Below are positions 1 to 10,739 of a DNA stretch of 64,000 bases, one piece after another. Each line of letters begins with the position of its first letter. The stretch's first letter is position 1. Below the pieces are notes generated by a model, which worked only from the letters and a program-made list of their open reading frames with translations, searched no databases and was not told the DNA's origin. Origin of the DNA: Druceiella hillmani (lineage: Eukaryota; Arthropoda; Insecta; Lepidoptera; Hepialidae). The translations under genes and the position numbers were made by a program. The stretch covers positions 23,943,001 through 24,007,000 of the forward strand of contig JAYKKI010000027.1 in the NCBI GenBank assembly GCA_039881145.1, written 5' to 3'.

Positions 1-2297
1 TAAGCATTTAGAATAACAATATATACAATGTGGACTTGACTGTTCGATATTGGATGAATACTCATATATCATATGGTGCTCCTCAAACGTACACCGATTA
101 AACAAGTTCAGTAGTTTAGTCACGATAATAGTTTTAACTGGTTTGGAATTTCAAACACGACGCGGTGTTCTGAAATTGCACTCCACTTAAAAGAACAACA
201 GCGCCGTCACTGTCGCCGTTGTCGCGTAACATAGACGTTGCAAATGGTGTTTACGTTTTCTTTATATTAAAATTCTATTTAATTTATCTAAAAAAGAAAT
301 TTGATATTTTTCGTAATTGTTTATTTCACTAGTTTTAATGTATTTATGACAAATAGCACTAACTGAATTTTCATTTTCTTCATTGCATATTCCTAAAACT
401 ATATTTACGCGAGAAGTGAAAACACAAATAAAAAATATTTTAATTACCCAAAAGTATTGATATGTATACAATAAATAAACAAAAACATATTTGTTACCAC
501 CAAGCAAATTTTAATTTACACTTTAACTTTAATTTAACACAAAATTTTTAATACCAATTTTTTACGCTCTTATTACCGCATAAATGAAATTTAAAGTCTA
601 CAAAAAATCCGAAATACATGTTATTATTTATTAACATATGATTAATCTATCTCTTCTTGTTATTTATATAATAAATAAAGGAATTAATTATAATTTATTC
701 TATATTAAGTAAGTATTACAGTCTTAAATTTACTACTTATGGTACAATATTTAACTCATATATGTCTGTTGGATACGGTCTCTTTACATGGTACTTTAAT
801 CAGAATAAGTGAAAAGGATTGAGGAATGATCTAAAAACAAAAACATAAAGTACATTCATTGGCTACATCGTCGGTCCTAAATAACTATTTAAACTGCATT
901 CGAAGCCGAATATTCGAAAGAGCCAGGCGATGTTTGAGTACTCACATCTCGATGACGGTTGCGCTTACGACTAATGTTTGCTCTTCCCTCCACAGCCCGA
1001 CTTTCAATGGCATACTGCACAAATAACCAAATGTGCGAAACTAGAGCACAATCAACCGTACGTTAATTTCAATCCAAGATGAGCAGAAGTATATTTTAAC
1101 TGAAACATGCTAGACTTCTATTTCCAGCCTCTTTTTGTTTTTAACTTAATTAAACTTTCTTATACTTTTTCATCTTGAAATATATACTTCATGTTGTTTT
1201 CTTCTTTATATTACTTTCTTATTTAAAAATAAAAATACTAAACTTACTACAGCAATAATTAAAGTATAATTAAACACTGGTGTATATCAATAAGTAATAA
1301 GTTTCAAATCTAAGGAGTCGATTAATATATATTTAAGTATCATTTTTAAATAGAAATTTCTATGGCACAGTGTTAATCTATTCCCAGCTATGTACATCAT
1401 GTCAGACCAGATTTGGTCTGAAAATTAAGATTGCATAACTTAGTTATAGGTAACGTGCAATCATATTCAGCTTCGCCCTGCCTAATGATTTAGTCCACCT
1501 CTTTTTCTTCTTTTTTTGATATCTAAAGGTTTTCAATATATTTAATGATGCATAATTAAACTATGGCTAAATATCACCTTTGTCTTATCGTCGACAAAAC
1601 ACACAATTTAATATTCTTTTTCATTCATTAACATATTTCCAAAAAAAATCCACTTCGACTTAACATCTGCCAAGATTTTTTGAGCAAAGATATGTGATCG
1701 GCTCCAATATTTGTTCATAACATTTCCATTAAGTACGATATTTACCCTATAATTTCTTGGATGGTACGATATTATATTATGCCGGGAATTTAATTCAAGG
1801 CAAGTTTTCAAGTATAATGATGTCAATGTAAATTAAAGAGTACAATATACGGTTTTGAAGACTAGAGAATGTATGAATTCGTATTAGCCGTTTTTCTCAC
1901 AAAGCGCGTGACATAGAAACTTGAAATTTGGCATATAAATTAAACATATTAACGGGCACCAATTTTAATAGCTAACACTTAAAAATATTTATGTAAAAAT
2001 TTTACAAAAAACAACGCAACAAACAAAAGTTAATTACATAGATCGTATCGAAAACAAAAGTGATTCTCTGATAAATTTATTGACTCAGATGCACCGACCT
2101 ATAAGGCTTTGTAATTTCATGCATAACATTATATGCTTGTAGGAGTTTTCTATTGCAAAGTCATTTATATTTCGGAAGAAATATCTAAAGAATATAATAG
2201 TAATCGACTGCAATAAATTTCGATAGTTTATTGGCGGGAATGTCATATTTTAATTTAGATTAAGATACTGAGTAGGTGTTTGATGAAGAATTCTGGA
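1..2297. other. AT-rich sequence without a recognised gene
   Basis: No open frame here has codon-like character or family resemblance. Two short patches are richer in G+C (about 140-250 and 880-1080). The second contains a good 3' splice-site-like sequence followed by a 28-codon open frame, reported under findings. The rest is AT-rich with many short runs of A or T. Confidence 0.5.
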
Positions 2298-2420
2298 ATA
2301 AAAATTTAAATATGTTAGAAAATATTAGTTATTTTATAGATATTAACTGTGTTAAATGTAGATAAAAATTTAAATATGTTAGAAAATATTAGTTATGTTA
2401 TAGATATTAACTGTGTTAGT
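2298..2420. repeat. 64-bp direct tandem duplication
   Basis: Two adjacent, nearly identical copies start at 2298 and 2362 (period 64). Only a couple of mismatches are visible, so this looks like a recent local duplication. No coding frame runs through it. Confidence 0.85.
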
Positions 2421-3149
2421 GTTTAAAGCTTTACTAGCTACTAGTTTGCAAGAGAATAAATCTGCTAAGTACGACTTAAACCAGCATTCCGAGGTTGAAA
2501 TACATACTTAAGAGTATGTAAATTTATTTAAATATTTATTGATGGGGTGTATTACTATGAGACTTTTTTATAAATATTAATATAATTTTTCATTATGATA
2601 TATAGTGCAGAAAATATATTTAACATGCCTAAAATAATAATTAATTGCCCACAAATTTCTAATTTATTTTCGCAAGATAATAAAATAATTTTGCTAACTA
2701 AATATGGTTATTTGATTTTTTACATACGTAATTAAAAGGTTGTACAAATCTTTGAACACTGCCAATAGATTTGAACACAATAAAATTATTTTCAAACTGA
2801 CAATATTACTACAAACATTAATTTTAATTTTAAAAGATATCTTCAATAGTAACCCATTAGCAAACAATTGTTTCCTTGGGTACCATAAAGGTATTTTTTA
2901 AATTATGTAACCTTAATTTAGTTTATTTTTAGAAGCCTATCTTATTTTATAAATAATTCTTTATTTATTTATCGACTTTTATGCATAGTACTTATTGCTA
3001 CATGAGCAATCTCTTCCAGTCAACCATAACAATTATTATTGAAAATTAGTTGGTAGACTGACTATACGAGATTTTACAATGAAAATTAAAATAATACATT
3101 AGACAAAAAAAAATACAAAAGTATAAGTAATACAAACTATTGAGATGAT
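2421..3149. other. AT-rich spacer, nothing recognised
   Basis: I see no gene, RNA or repeat boundary in this stretch. It is composed mostly of A/T runs. Confidence 0.4.
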
Positions 3150-3356
3150 TTGGAATGCACAAAGGGAAATGTTTCAGGAGAAGTAGGACTTTTCACTCGA
3201 TCCTTGAAAATATTTATTTGCTATAAGGATCCAAGATTTACCAGAGGTTGTTCTGATATTGCATACCATGTTTATGTAAGTTGTAAAACGTTATATGGTG
3301 ATAATGCCGAATCCCTGAGAGATCCCATAATACTAAGGAAGAAAACGCTGTTATAA
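3150..3356 (+). pseudogene. unrecognised open frame without an ATG start
   Basis: An open frame of 68 codons starts at a TTG, has no upstream in-frame ATG of its own, and ends at TAA. Its composition is unusually protein-like for this window: balanced residues, cysteines, and RGC, YHVYV and LRDPI stretches. After the stop the same frame continues briefly (about 3357-3430) with lysine-rich residues. This could be a fragment of an old exon or of a mobile-element protein. I do not recognise the family, and chance cannot be excluded. It lies next to an oppositely oriented gag fragment. Confidence 0.2.
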
Positions 3357-3599
3357 AACATTTCGAAGAAATTTACTAAGCTGAAGTATAAGACGAAATT
3401 TATGGGGACGTATCTGCTAACCAAAGTGATTTGGCCAGATAGTGATTTTTAAAATACATTCTAAACAAAAGCAAGTTTAGACTAGGGAGATAAGGAAAGA
3501 ATAACTTGTTCCAGACGAAAAAAACAAAGACTGAAATTAACATAATAAGAATTCTACTTGAAAGACATTCTTAAGTAAAAATCGTGTATTTTTTAAATT

Positions 3600-3812
3600 C
3601 TTACTGAAGTTCTTTTTGTTCGCCATATGTTCTTGTTTTCCAATTACATTGTAGATGCTTGCAGTTGATTTTACGGTTTCTTTATCTATTTTATCTATTA
3701 CGTAATCTGGTAATCCTATTACAATAATATTTATTTTTGTTTGGGTGTCGATGTGCTTGTTGACCTCCTTTGTGACCTCCGATGTGCTTGTTGACCTCCT
3801 TTGGTGCCTTTA
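3600..3812 (-). pseudogene. Ty3/gypsy gag fragment, frame-broken
   Basis: Read on the minus strand, this encodes a gag-like stretch containing NKHIDTQTKINIIVIGLPD, followed by a lysine- and aspartate-rich tail. It closely matches the end of the gag of the gypsy element at 4.45-10.37 kb, where NNHIDTQRMINIIVIRLPD is seen at about 5557-5616. It is therefore a second copy of the same family in opposite orientation, with no LTR found beside it. A 31-bp direct duplication (starts at 3750 and 3781) lies inside the frame and breaks it, because 31 is not a multiple of three. The fragment is inactive. Confidence 0.55.
3750..3811. repeat. 31-bp tandem duplication inside the gag fragment
   Basis: A GATGTGCTTGTTGACCTCC-type word occurs twice with period 31 (3750 and 3781). 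It shifts the gag frame and is absent from the equivalent place in the longer gypsy copy. Confidence 0.75.
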
Positions 3813-4399
3813 TAATTTTTTTTTATTTTGTTGCCCAAATAATAACTAAAATAAATATTTCACTATTTATAAATTTATTAGTATTATTAAGTTATTTAAT
3901 AAAATGAGGGTTGATATAAGCAAACACAATTTTTAATATGGGTAAGAATATAGTGTAAAGACCATTGACATGTGTGTTTTTATCTGCATACTAACATTTC
4001 TTTTTAAAAAATTGATATATGAAAGTTTAAAGATTCTTAAAAATATTTATAAAAAATTATTTCATTTGTTTATTTATCCAAGAATAATATAAAAATAGAA
4101 AGTTATAAATAAATATAAGTGTAACGTTTATTTTGAGGTTAAAATATAAAACTAAGTATATTTATTTTAAGAGGGTTTTTTAATTTTACATTTAAATGAA
4201 AAAAATATCAAGGAATTCTTCGTAAAATAATTATAAAAAGTACATAAAAATTTTATTTTTGTTAACAGTTGCTGGATAAAATTATTTGTATTGAAAATTA
4301 TTTGTATGCCTGAAATTTAAAGACTTAATCAAAATATTAATAGAGAGAACACTAAATACAAATATAAATGTCAAAGCACACCGACATATACCCATGTGT
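3813..4399. other. AT-rich spacer upstream of the gypsy element
   Basis: No gene or structured repeat is seen here. The stretch ends in the (TA)n tract into which the gypsy element appears to have inserted. Confidence 0.4.
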
Positions 4400-4405
4400 G
4401 TATGT

Positions 4406-4441
<36 letters not shown>

Positions 4442-4452
4442 GCATACATATA
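4400..4452. repeat. (TA)n tract, left flank of the gypsy insertion
   Basis: An imperfect TA dinucleotide tract abuts the 5' LTR. The 3' LTR is likewise followed by (TA)n, which suggests that the element landed within one TA-rich target. Confidence 0.8.
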
Positions 4453-4840
4453 CGTAAAGAAACATAATTCTTTAATTGGTACAGCGCTCTTCTGTCGGTA
4501 AACAGTGACCATGTACTTATATACCCCATAGATGACGCTGTGAGTATTGGCGGCTAACTCAGTCAGCAAAGCAGATTATTTTTGGTTGACAAAACTCACA
4601 TTGTTATTCATATTGTTTGTTTACATTAAAAGGAATTGACAATTTAAATAATACAGTTTAAATGTCGTTTCTTTGTTTTTAGGTAGCATAGTACTATTAA
4701 AGTTAAACTGTGTAATTATTTTTAGATGTACTACCAGTACTAAATTAAACAAACTTTGTTTTCAGGGCAACGCAATCGTTTAATTGAATTTTGAAATTCC
4801 TATTAAGTTCGAAGGAATTGTCGTATAAAAATACAGTTCT
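4453..4840 (+). repeat. 5' LTR of the gypsy element
   Basis: It begins GTAAAGAAAC, with the expected TG of the LTR end apparently mutated to CG at 4453. It shares a long block with the downstream LTR, including GCGCTCTTCTGTCGG and GTGAGTATTGGCGG. Homology to the 3' LTR fades near 4835. The inner boundary is approximate. Confidence 0.85.
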
Positions 4841-5090
4841 AGTTAAAATCTAGAAAAATCGAAAGACTACCCTATAAATTTGTAGTACTGGGATCCACGG
4901 ACGGAAAAAGAAATGTGATTTACGTAACCTCTTTTGAGACACCCGACGGAGGTATTTTGATGTCTCAGATGATCTAAAGCTGGCAAGTATAATACAAGCA
5001 ATACTGCCATATTGTGGTCAGACGTATTTACAAAAATCAGAAGTTCACTCAAAAAAAGACATCAAACACGTTCAGTATGAATTCCTCTAA

Positions 5091-5780
5091 ATACGGACTT
5101 CAGGAAAATATATCTAGATGAAGGTGAACATTTACAGTTTGGTGACCAGTATTTAAATGGGATTACAGGAACGACAGTGCTCTTACCTGAAAACACTAAT
5201 AGTGCTATGCCGGAAAATAAAAATCTAAGAAAAACGTCTGAAAGGTTTTTGACACAAAAATTTTCAAATAACACATCGAATCCAGACCAGTGGATTAATG
5301 AATTTGAGAGAGAATGTGGGAAAGAAAATGGAGATCTTAAAACATCTTTTATAAAAACAATGCTTAGATTGGTACAGGCAGCAGTATGTTAATAAAAATG
5401 AGAGTATATTCGGAATGGTCAGTATGGAAGGATAACTTTTGTGAAACATATGGAAACAAAAGTTGGTCTCAAGTTAAGTATGCATTTACATTTAGACTTC
5501 AAGCTGGTTCGTTACTGGAATATGCCACAAAAAACGAAAGACAGTTATTAGAGGTCAACAATCACATCGACACCCAAAGAATGATAAATATTATTGTAAT
5601 AAGATTACCAGATTAAATATAAATAAAGGTGTTCCCTTTCATCCTGAAGAAAAATGCTGGTTAAAACAGAAAGAAGGATATAAACAGAAGGGAAACAGTA
5701 GTAAAGCCGTTAACAATTCAGTGATTGATGATAAACTAAAGAACAATGATAAAAAAACGAATAATGACACCATTAATTAA
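5091..5780 (+). pseudogene. gypsy gag remnant
   Basis: Three overlapping frames carry a gag-like protein. An ATG lies near 5091, then a stretch with DQWINEFEREC (about 5287-5320), then WSVWKDNFCETYG and a conserved C-terminal HIDTQ...LPD (to 5616), and a lysine/asparagine-rich tail to about 5780. The W-x-x-EFE-x-EC and W-x-x-W/F-x-x-x-F pattern is typical of gag proteins from insect gypsy-like elements that lack a clear zinc knuckle. Frameshifts near 5140 and 5390 and a stop at 5392 break it. The protein would have bound and packaged element RNA. This copy cannot make it intact. Confidence 0.7.
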
Positions 5781-5794
5781 AGTCAAACTATTAT

Positions 5795-6110
5795 TGAATT
5801 ACAGTTAGAGACATTTGGGGTATATTATTCAGGCTCAAACGTTTCTGTAATTAATAAGTCTGAAAGGACAAGGAGAGGATGACTCAAAAAGTGATAATTT
5901 AATCACAATTAATAGTGTTAACAAGGAAATTGGTTTGACAACTCTTAAAATAAAAAATTATTGAATATAGAAGAAAAAACCGATGTTTATATCATTGGTG
6001 GAGAAGAATTCAAATACGATTTTCTAATTGGACTGGATATTATAAAACAATATAAACTAGTTCAAGATGAAAATTTGAAAATCACTCAAAAAATAGAAAA
6101 AAAGTAAAAA
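5795..6110 (+). pseudogene. gypsy aspartic protease remnant
   Basis: A short frame near 5815-5870 contains SGSNVSVINK, where retroelement proteases normally have D-S/T-G-A-x-x-S. The catalytic aspartate is replaced. Further on, about 6000-6050, FLIGLDIIKQY matches the conserved I-L-G-L/M-D-F/I segment near the protease C terminus. The two parts are in different frames. The domain lies between gag and reverse transcriptase, as expected, and is inactive. Confidence 0.55.
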
Positions 6111-6212
6111 TAGAAGAAGAGATTGATCCTATGAATAAAGATTATGATAAAAACAACATTCGTAAAGAGATGATAAATAAAACAAATAAAGGAAGAAGAT
6201 TTCAAAATAAAT

Positions 6213-6980
6213 ATGAGTAACTTAAATACTCAACAAAAGTCAGAAATATATAAACTAATTGACACTTACAAATCAATATTTACAAAAGACAAATATAACA
6301 TTATCACGGTCAAAGAATATGATTCACGTATTGATCTATTCATGGACAAATATTGTAGTAAAAGGCCTTACAGATGTTCAGTTGAAGACAAAAAAGAAAT
6401 ACAAGACCAAATAGAAAAGTTAATTGACAAATATCGTATAGAAGAATCTTATAGTCAATTTGCGGCACCGGCAACTTTGGATTTCAAGAAAGAAGACAAC
6501 AAACGGTCAAGATTATGTGTAGATTTCAGAGATCTAAATATAATAGTGGTACTTCAAGCTCAAACATTCCCATTGATCAATTTCCTAGTGATCAAGCCAC
6601 GAAACTCAACATATTTTACAACACTGGATATCAATTCAGAATTCTGGTTAATCCCGCTACAAATTGCAGATAGGAAGAAAACTGCCTTTGTAACACAGGA
6701 AATGTATTATCGATGGACATTTTTACCTTTTGATTTGAAGACATCAACAGTTGTTTTTTAAAGGATACTAGGTAAAATTTTAAGAAAATACAAGCTTACC
6801 GATTTTGCAGTAAAGTACATAGATGATGTATTTATATTCTCTAAGACTTTTTATGAGCACATTAACCATGTAACACAATTATTAGAGACTATAAAAAGGG
6901 AGGGTGTTAGTATAAAATTTACAAAATGTACATTTCCTTCAGATTTAGTTAAATGTCTCGGTCATTGAATACAATACGGC
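6213..6980 (+). pseudogene. gypsy reverse transcriptase remnant
   Basis: An open stretch of 182 codons (6213-6761) covers the fingers and first palm motifs: RPYR, a basic DKYRIEES linker, LCVDFRDLN, and the FTTLDINSEFW segment, where the usual D-x-x-S-G-F/Y has lost its glycine. After a stop near 6761 the same domain continues with the catalytic YIDD box at 6816-6827 and a thumb-like VSIKFTKCTF. Gypsy-type RTs read Y/F-x-D-D here, so the polymerase centre itself is recognisable although the frame is broken. This enzyme would copy element RNA into DNA. It is a pseudogene here. Confidence 0.88.
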
Positions 6981-6989
6981 CAATATGAG

Positions 6990-7704
6990 ATAATTTAGTT
7001 TCAATAAAAGATTTTCCAATACCAAAAACTCAGAAAAACATAAGACAATTTTTGGGAAAAATTTACTTCTATCATATATATCACACCAAAAAGTGGGCTA
7101 ATTTTAGAACCTCTTCATAATATACTTACAAAAAAACAAAAATTTATTTGGTGTGCAGATTGTCAAAAATCTTTTCAAGATATAAAAACATTATTGTGCT
7201 CAAAGCATTTGATCAATATTTGATCAGAATTTGCCAGTAAATATTCACACAGATGCATCTTTGGAAAGTATTGGGGCAGTATTAAAGCAAATACAGCCAA
7301 ATAGAATGAAAAACCAGTGGCATAGTTTCCAAAAATATTAAATCAAATCCAAAAGAAAAAAGGGCAATTTACTCAGAATGTTTATAAATTTAAAAAAAAA
7401 CAATAAGATACTGGCAATACTGGCTAGTAGGTAAATCGTTATCAGTATATTCAGACCAAAACCTTTAGAAAATTTAAATATTAAGCCTAGGATAGATAAT
7501 GAGTTGGGAGGTTTAACATATTCTTTATCACAGTATGATTTTAAAATAAAATATGTTCCGGGAAGAGAAAATATAGAGGGAGATTGTTTAAGTAGAAACC
7601 CGGTATTGGAAGCAGATGAGGAGGCAGATGAGCAATTAAAAATTATTAATATGGTAAGATTGGACGGCATTATTACAGATCAAGAAAACAATGCAAATTT
7701 ATAA
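6990..7704 (+). pseudogene. gypsy connection/RNase H remnant
   Basis: A tether segment (IPKTQKNIRQFLGKIYFY in a shifted frame, about 7017-7070) is followed by an RNase H domain with HTDAS at about 7246-7260, corresponding to the first catalytic aspartate. The RNase H end, LSQYDFKIKYVPGRENIEGD, is followed by CLSR in the open frame 7504-7704. H-x-x-G-x-x-N-x-x-A-D-x-L-S-R is the family pattern, and here it appears as V-P-G-R-E-N-I-E-G-D-C-L-S-R. Several stops and a frameshift separate the parts. Confidence 0.8.
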
Positions 7705-8860
7705 AATCATAAATAAAAATTAATATCAATACAAAATGTTTACTATAAAAAGGTTAGAAAACGTGAAAGAATTATTTTATCGGAAGACTTCAGTAAGAAA
7801 CTTATTAAAGATATACATGAAAATATATGTAATATAGGTGTAAAACAAATGCAAAATAAAATTATTATATTATATACAGCGAGAAATTCAACGATAAATA
7901 AAAAATAAAACAAGAGTAAAAAATAAACACATTGAGGTCCTGCCACAAAATCTTTTGAAATAGTTTCAATAGACACAATTGGAGGTTTTGGAGACTCACG
8001 ACAAAGAGACAAAGAGATATTTCACGCTTACATCCTTACCTTAAAAACACAAAATGCTAATGATTTTTTTAAACTAATCAATAAGGTAACAGATTCTGAT
8101 ATTAATCAATCTAAATATTAATCGATAATTGGAATACTTCTCACTGATCAATAAGCGGGAATTAACTCAAAAGTGTTCAAAACATTTTTAAGTAAAAAAT
8201 CAATACTAATGGTATTTACTGCAGTAAATGCCACGTTTTCTAACGGCTTAAATAAAAGACACAATCAAACGCTTGTAAACAAAATTAAATGTAAAATAAA
8301 AGGAAAAAGTATAAATGGAATGAACGACAATTGCTCATAACTGCGTAGATAAATATAATAAATACAGAACATAGAGTTACGAAAATACCTATTAGTTGGT
8401 ACAGAGGTTTCTTGTTTGCCAACTGAACTAAAAAAGATAAGTAAGAATTTGAATGGATCAGAGATGGGAAAATAGCATTTGAAAATTCAATAAAATCACA
8501 TAACTACAATAAACAAATATTTGATAAAATAGTACCCAATTAAATTTAAATAGAGGGGATACGGTATATATAGAAAATGGGAACAAATTAAAAACAGAAA
8601 TTAATTAGATGATCTGAAGATTGGTCTATTTAAAATTATTAAAAAAATATCAAATTCAATTTATAGAATTGTTACAGATCTTAAGAAGTCAGAGTCCAAT
8701 CTCTTTCACATCACAAAACTCATACCAATACCTACATAAAAAAAAGCAAAGAAAAACTCGACACAAAATTTTTTGGAAAAAAATTTCACACTTGAGTGCT
8801 TATATTTCTTTTAGTAGAAATTTTTCGCGTGGATATAACCTCTATATAAGCTAGATGTAT
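7705..8860 (+). pseudogene. gypsy integrase remnant
   Basis: The zinc-binding N-terminal region is visible as NICNIGVKQMQ (about 7830-7860). The catalytic core starts with VSIDTIGGF near 7962-7992, which carries the first D of the D,D-35-E triad. The second part of the core, SNGLNKRHNQTLVNKIKCKI, lies near 8240-8300 and matches the G-x-x-E-R-x-N/H-x-T segment, with lysine where the catalytic glutamate is expected. C-terminal basic segments are scattered to about 8800. Stops and frame changes are frequent. Confidence 0.75.
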
Positions 8861-9582
8861 TAATTGTAGGTCTGCTTTTCAAGGATCGAGTAATAAATTT
8901 AAACTCATTTTGGAAAGAAAAGTTTATTAAAAGTAATTATAAAAAAATGTTCAGTGAAAGTGTCTTGCAGATATAAATAACTTGGGTAATGCATTCTCTA
9001 CTACTAGTACTAATGTAAGATCCTCTATACTACTCTACAGTAGAATCACTAATATAAAATTAACATATTAGGGTAGTCTCAGTCAGTAGCCCAGCGCAAA
9101 CTTTAATTAATTATCATTTTAATTTACCCATCTACTGACCTGGTCTACTACAGAACCAAGAACGTAAACTGCCTATACGGGACTGGTCAATAACCTAATT
9201 CACCCCAACGGGTAAATAAATATATGTTGTATGACCTTATAGTGTGAGATGTTAATTATCTAGTCATATCCTTCCAATTAAATACTCATTAAATTATTTT
9301 ATTATTGTTTATAAAAAGAGAGTAGTTAATATTCTGAAAGAGATTGTAAGCAATAATTATTTATAGTATTTGTATTCGTACAATATTACCTACTTTTTAT
9401 TTGACAGTATTGTATTTTGATATAATATAAAAATAATAAAATTATTTTCCCATAAAAAAAAGGAAAAAAATACAAATAAGGCTTAACAAAAATTTAGTTC
9501 TATTTAATATGATATTCTAAACTTTAGGTTTAATATTAATTACTTTAGTGGAAAAGTTAAAAATTTTGCTGACCATTTTCTC
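8861..9582 (+). other. untranslated 3' part of the gypsy element
   Basis: Between the last integrase homology and the polypurine tract I see no recognisable protein, and in particular no env-like frame. This stretch is presumably the element's 3' untranslated region, expanded or rearranged by decay. Confidence 0.4.
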
Positions 9583-9597
9583 CCCTGGGGAGGGAGA
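9583..9597 (+). other. polypurine tract of the gypsy element
   Basis: GGGGAGGGAGA lies immediately 5' of the TG that begins the 3' LTR at 9598. This is the expected position and composition of the plus-strand primer site of LTR retroelements. Confidence 0.8.
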
Positions 9598-10363
9598 TGT
9601 AAAGAAACTATATTTCTTTAATTCAGGAGTTCCCAACCAGGGGAGCGCGCCTCCCAAGGGGGGCATAGAGAGATGTCAAGGGGGGCGGCACGCGTTTGCA
9701 TTTTAGAAAGAAAAACCAAAAAAATGTACAAACAACATTAACAAATAACATTGCAATGTGATGTTTAATTTACATGCATAAAAATAAGGAAATTAAATAT
9801 CATGTTCGCTATTATTACCACAAACTTGCGATAAATTTGACGTTTTGGTGTAAATTTTTTGTTGAGAAATCAGTTTGAGTGTGTAAAATTATTGTGTTTC
9901 ACTGTTAAAAGGTAAGTTTGTGTATTTACAAACTTCAGTTACCATTTTTATTTAATTTACTAAATCAAAGGGGGAGTATGAAAAAGTAAAGGTGGGCATG
10001 AAAATATAACTTATAGTCCGGGGGGCCTCAACAAAAAAAAGGTTGGGAAACCCTGCTTTAATTGGTAAAGCGCTCTTCTGTCGGTAAACAGTGACCATGT
10101 ACTTATGTACCCCATGGAAGGCGCTGTGAGTATTGGCGGTTAATTCAGTCAGCAAAGCAGATTATTTTTGGTTGACAGAACTCCCATTGTTATTCAGATT
10201 GTTCGGTTATATTGAAAGAATTGTATTAAAAGCAATTGACAATTTAAATAATAATATGTACTTATGTGTACTACTAGTACTAAGATAAACAAGCTTTGTT
10301 TTCAGAGCGACGCAAATGTTTAATTGAATTTTGCAATTCGTAACAAGTTCAAAGAAATTGCCT

Positions 10364-10370
<7 letters not shown>
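9598..10370 (+). repeat. 3' LTR of the gypsy element, split by a hAT insertion
   Basis: It starts TGTAAAGAAAC and resumes after the nested hAT copy with the same GCGCTCTTCTGTCGG block as the 5' LTR. Compared with the 5' LTR it lacks roughly 70 bases around 10255. It ends at the boundary with a (TA)n(TG)n tract. Confidence 0.88.
9624..10055. mobile_element. 432-bp non-autonomous hAT element nested in the LTR
   Basis: Terminal inverted repeats are CAGGAGTTCCCAACC at the left and GGTTGGGAAACCCTG at the right (13 of 15 positions complementary). A perfect 8-bp target duplication CTTTAATT occurs at 9616-9623 and 10056-10063. An 8-bp duplication with CAGNG-type ends is diagnostic of the hAT superfamily. 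No transposase frame is present, so the copy must have been mobilised in trans. Short G-rich tracts near both ends (9640-9690 and 9970-10025) make its ends stand out from the AT-rich host DNA. Confidence 0.93.
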
Positions 10371-10404
<34 letters not shown>

Positions 10405-10412
10405 CTGTGTGT
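10367..10412. repeat. (TA)n followed by (TG)n microsatellite
   Basis: A TA dinucleotide tract passes into a GT tract directly after the 3' LTR. Confidence 0.95.
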
Positions 10413-10739
10413 GTATTTATTAAGAAAAAACTCACGTTATTGATTAAACAATAATTGAATGACGGCTGTTATAAAGTTTTGAAGTCGCATTCGCTTTTTA
10501 ATAATGATTTCGAAGTGTTTAACAAAATAACTAGTATTAAAAGAAAAATCAAACAAGATAAAAGTAAATGTAGCAAAATCTCTAATGTATCTACATGTAT
10601 ACAATTTTTGTTTAAATTATAATTATTTAAGACAGCAAGAGAACAAGTCGATATTCTTACGGTAACTACAAGCACTTTAAGTAACCTTTCTTGGTAGTTT
10701 TCATTTCACAAAAGAGTAATAACAAATGATTAAAACGAT

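Larger units (their letters stand above)
4453..10370 (+). mobile_element. decayed Ty3/gypsy LTR retrotransposon
   Basis: The element is about 5.9 kb including a nested insertion. Two LTR copies (about 4453-4840 and 9598-10370) bracket gag-like, protease-like, reverse transcriptase, RNase H and integrase remnants in the order expected for the Ty3/gypsy group. A purine-rich tract precedes the 3' LTR. Coding parts are broken by many stops and frameshifts, so the copy is dead. LTR divergence is visible by eye (around ten mismatches in the first 150 aligned bases, plus a deletion of roughly 70 bases in the 3' copy), which indicates an old insertion. Both outer flanks are TA dinucleotide repeats. 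The exact inner LTR ends and the primer-binding site were not resolved. Confidence 0.9.

Noticed and set aside
7338..8012. Minus-strand hydrophobic frames inside the gypsy element
   Set aside because: They are antisense to RNase H and integrase remnants on the plus strand.
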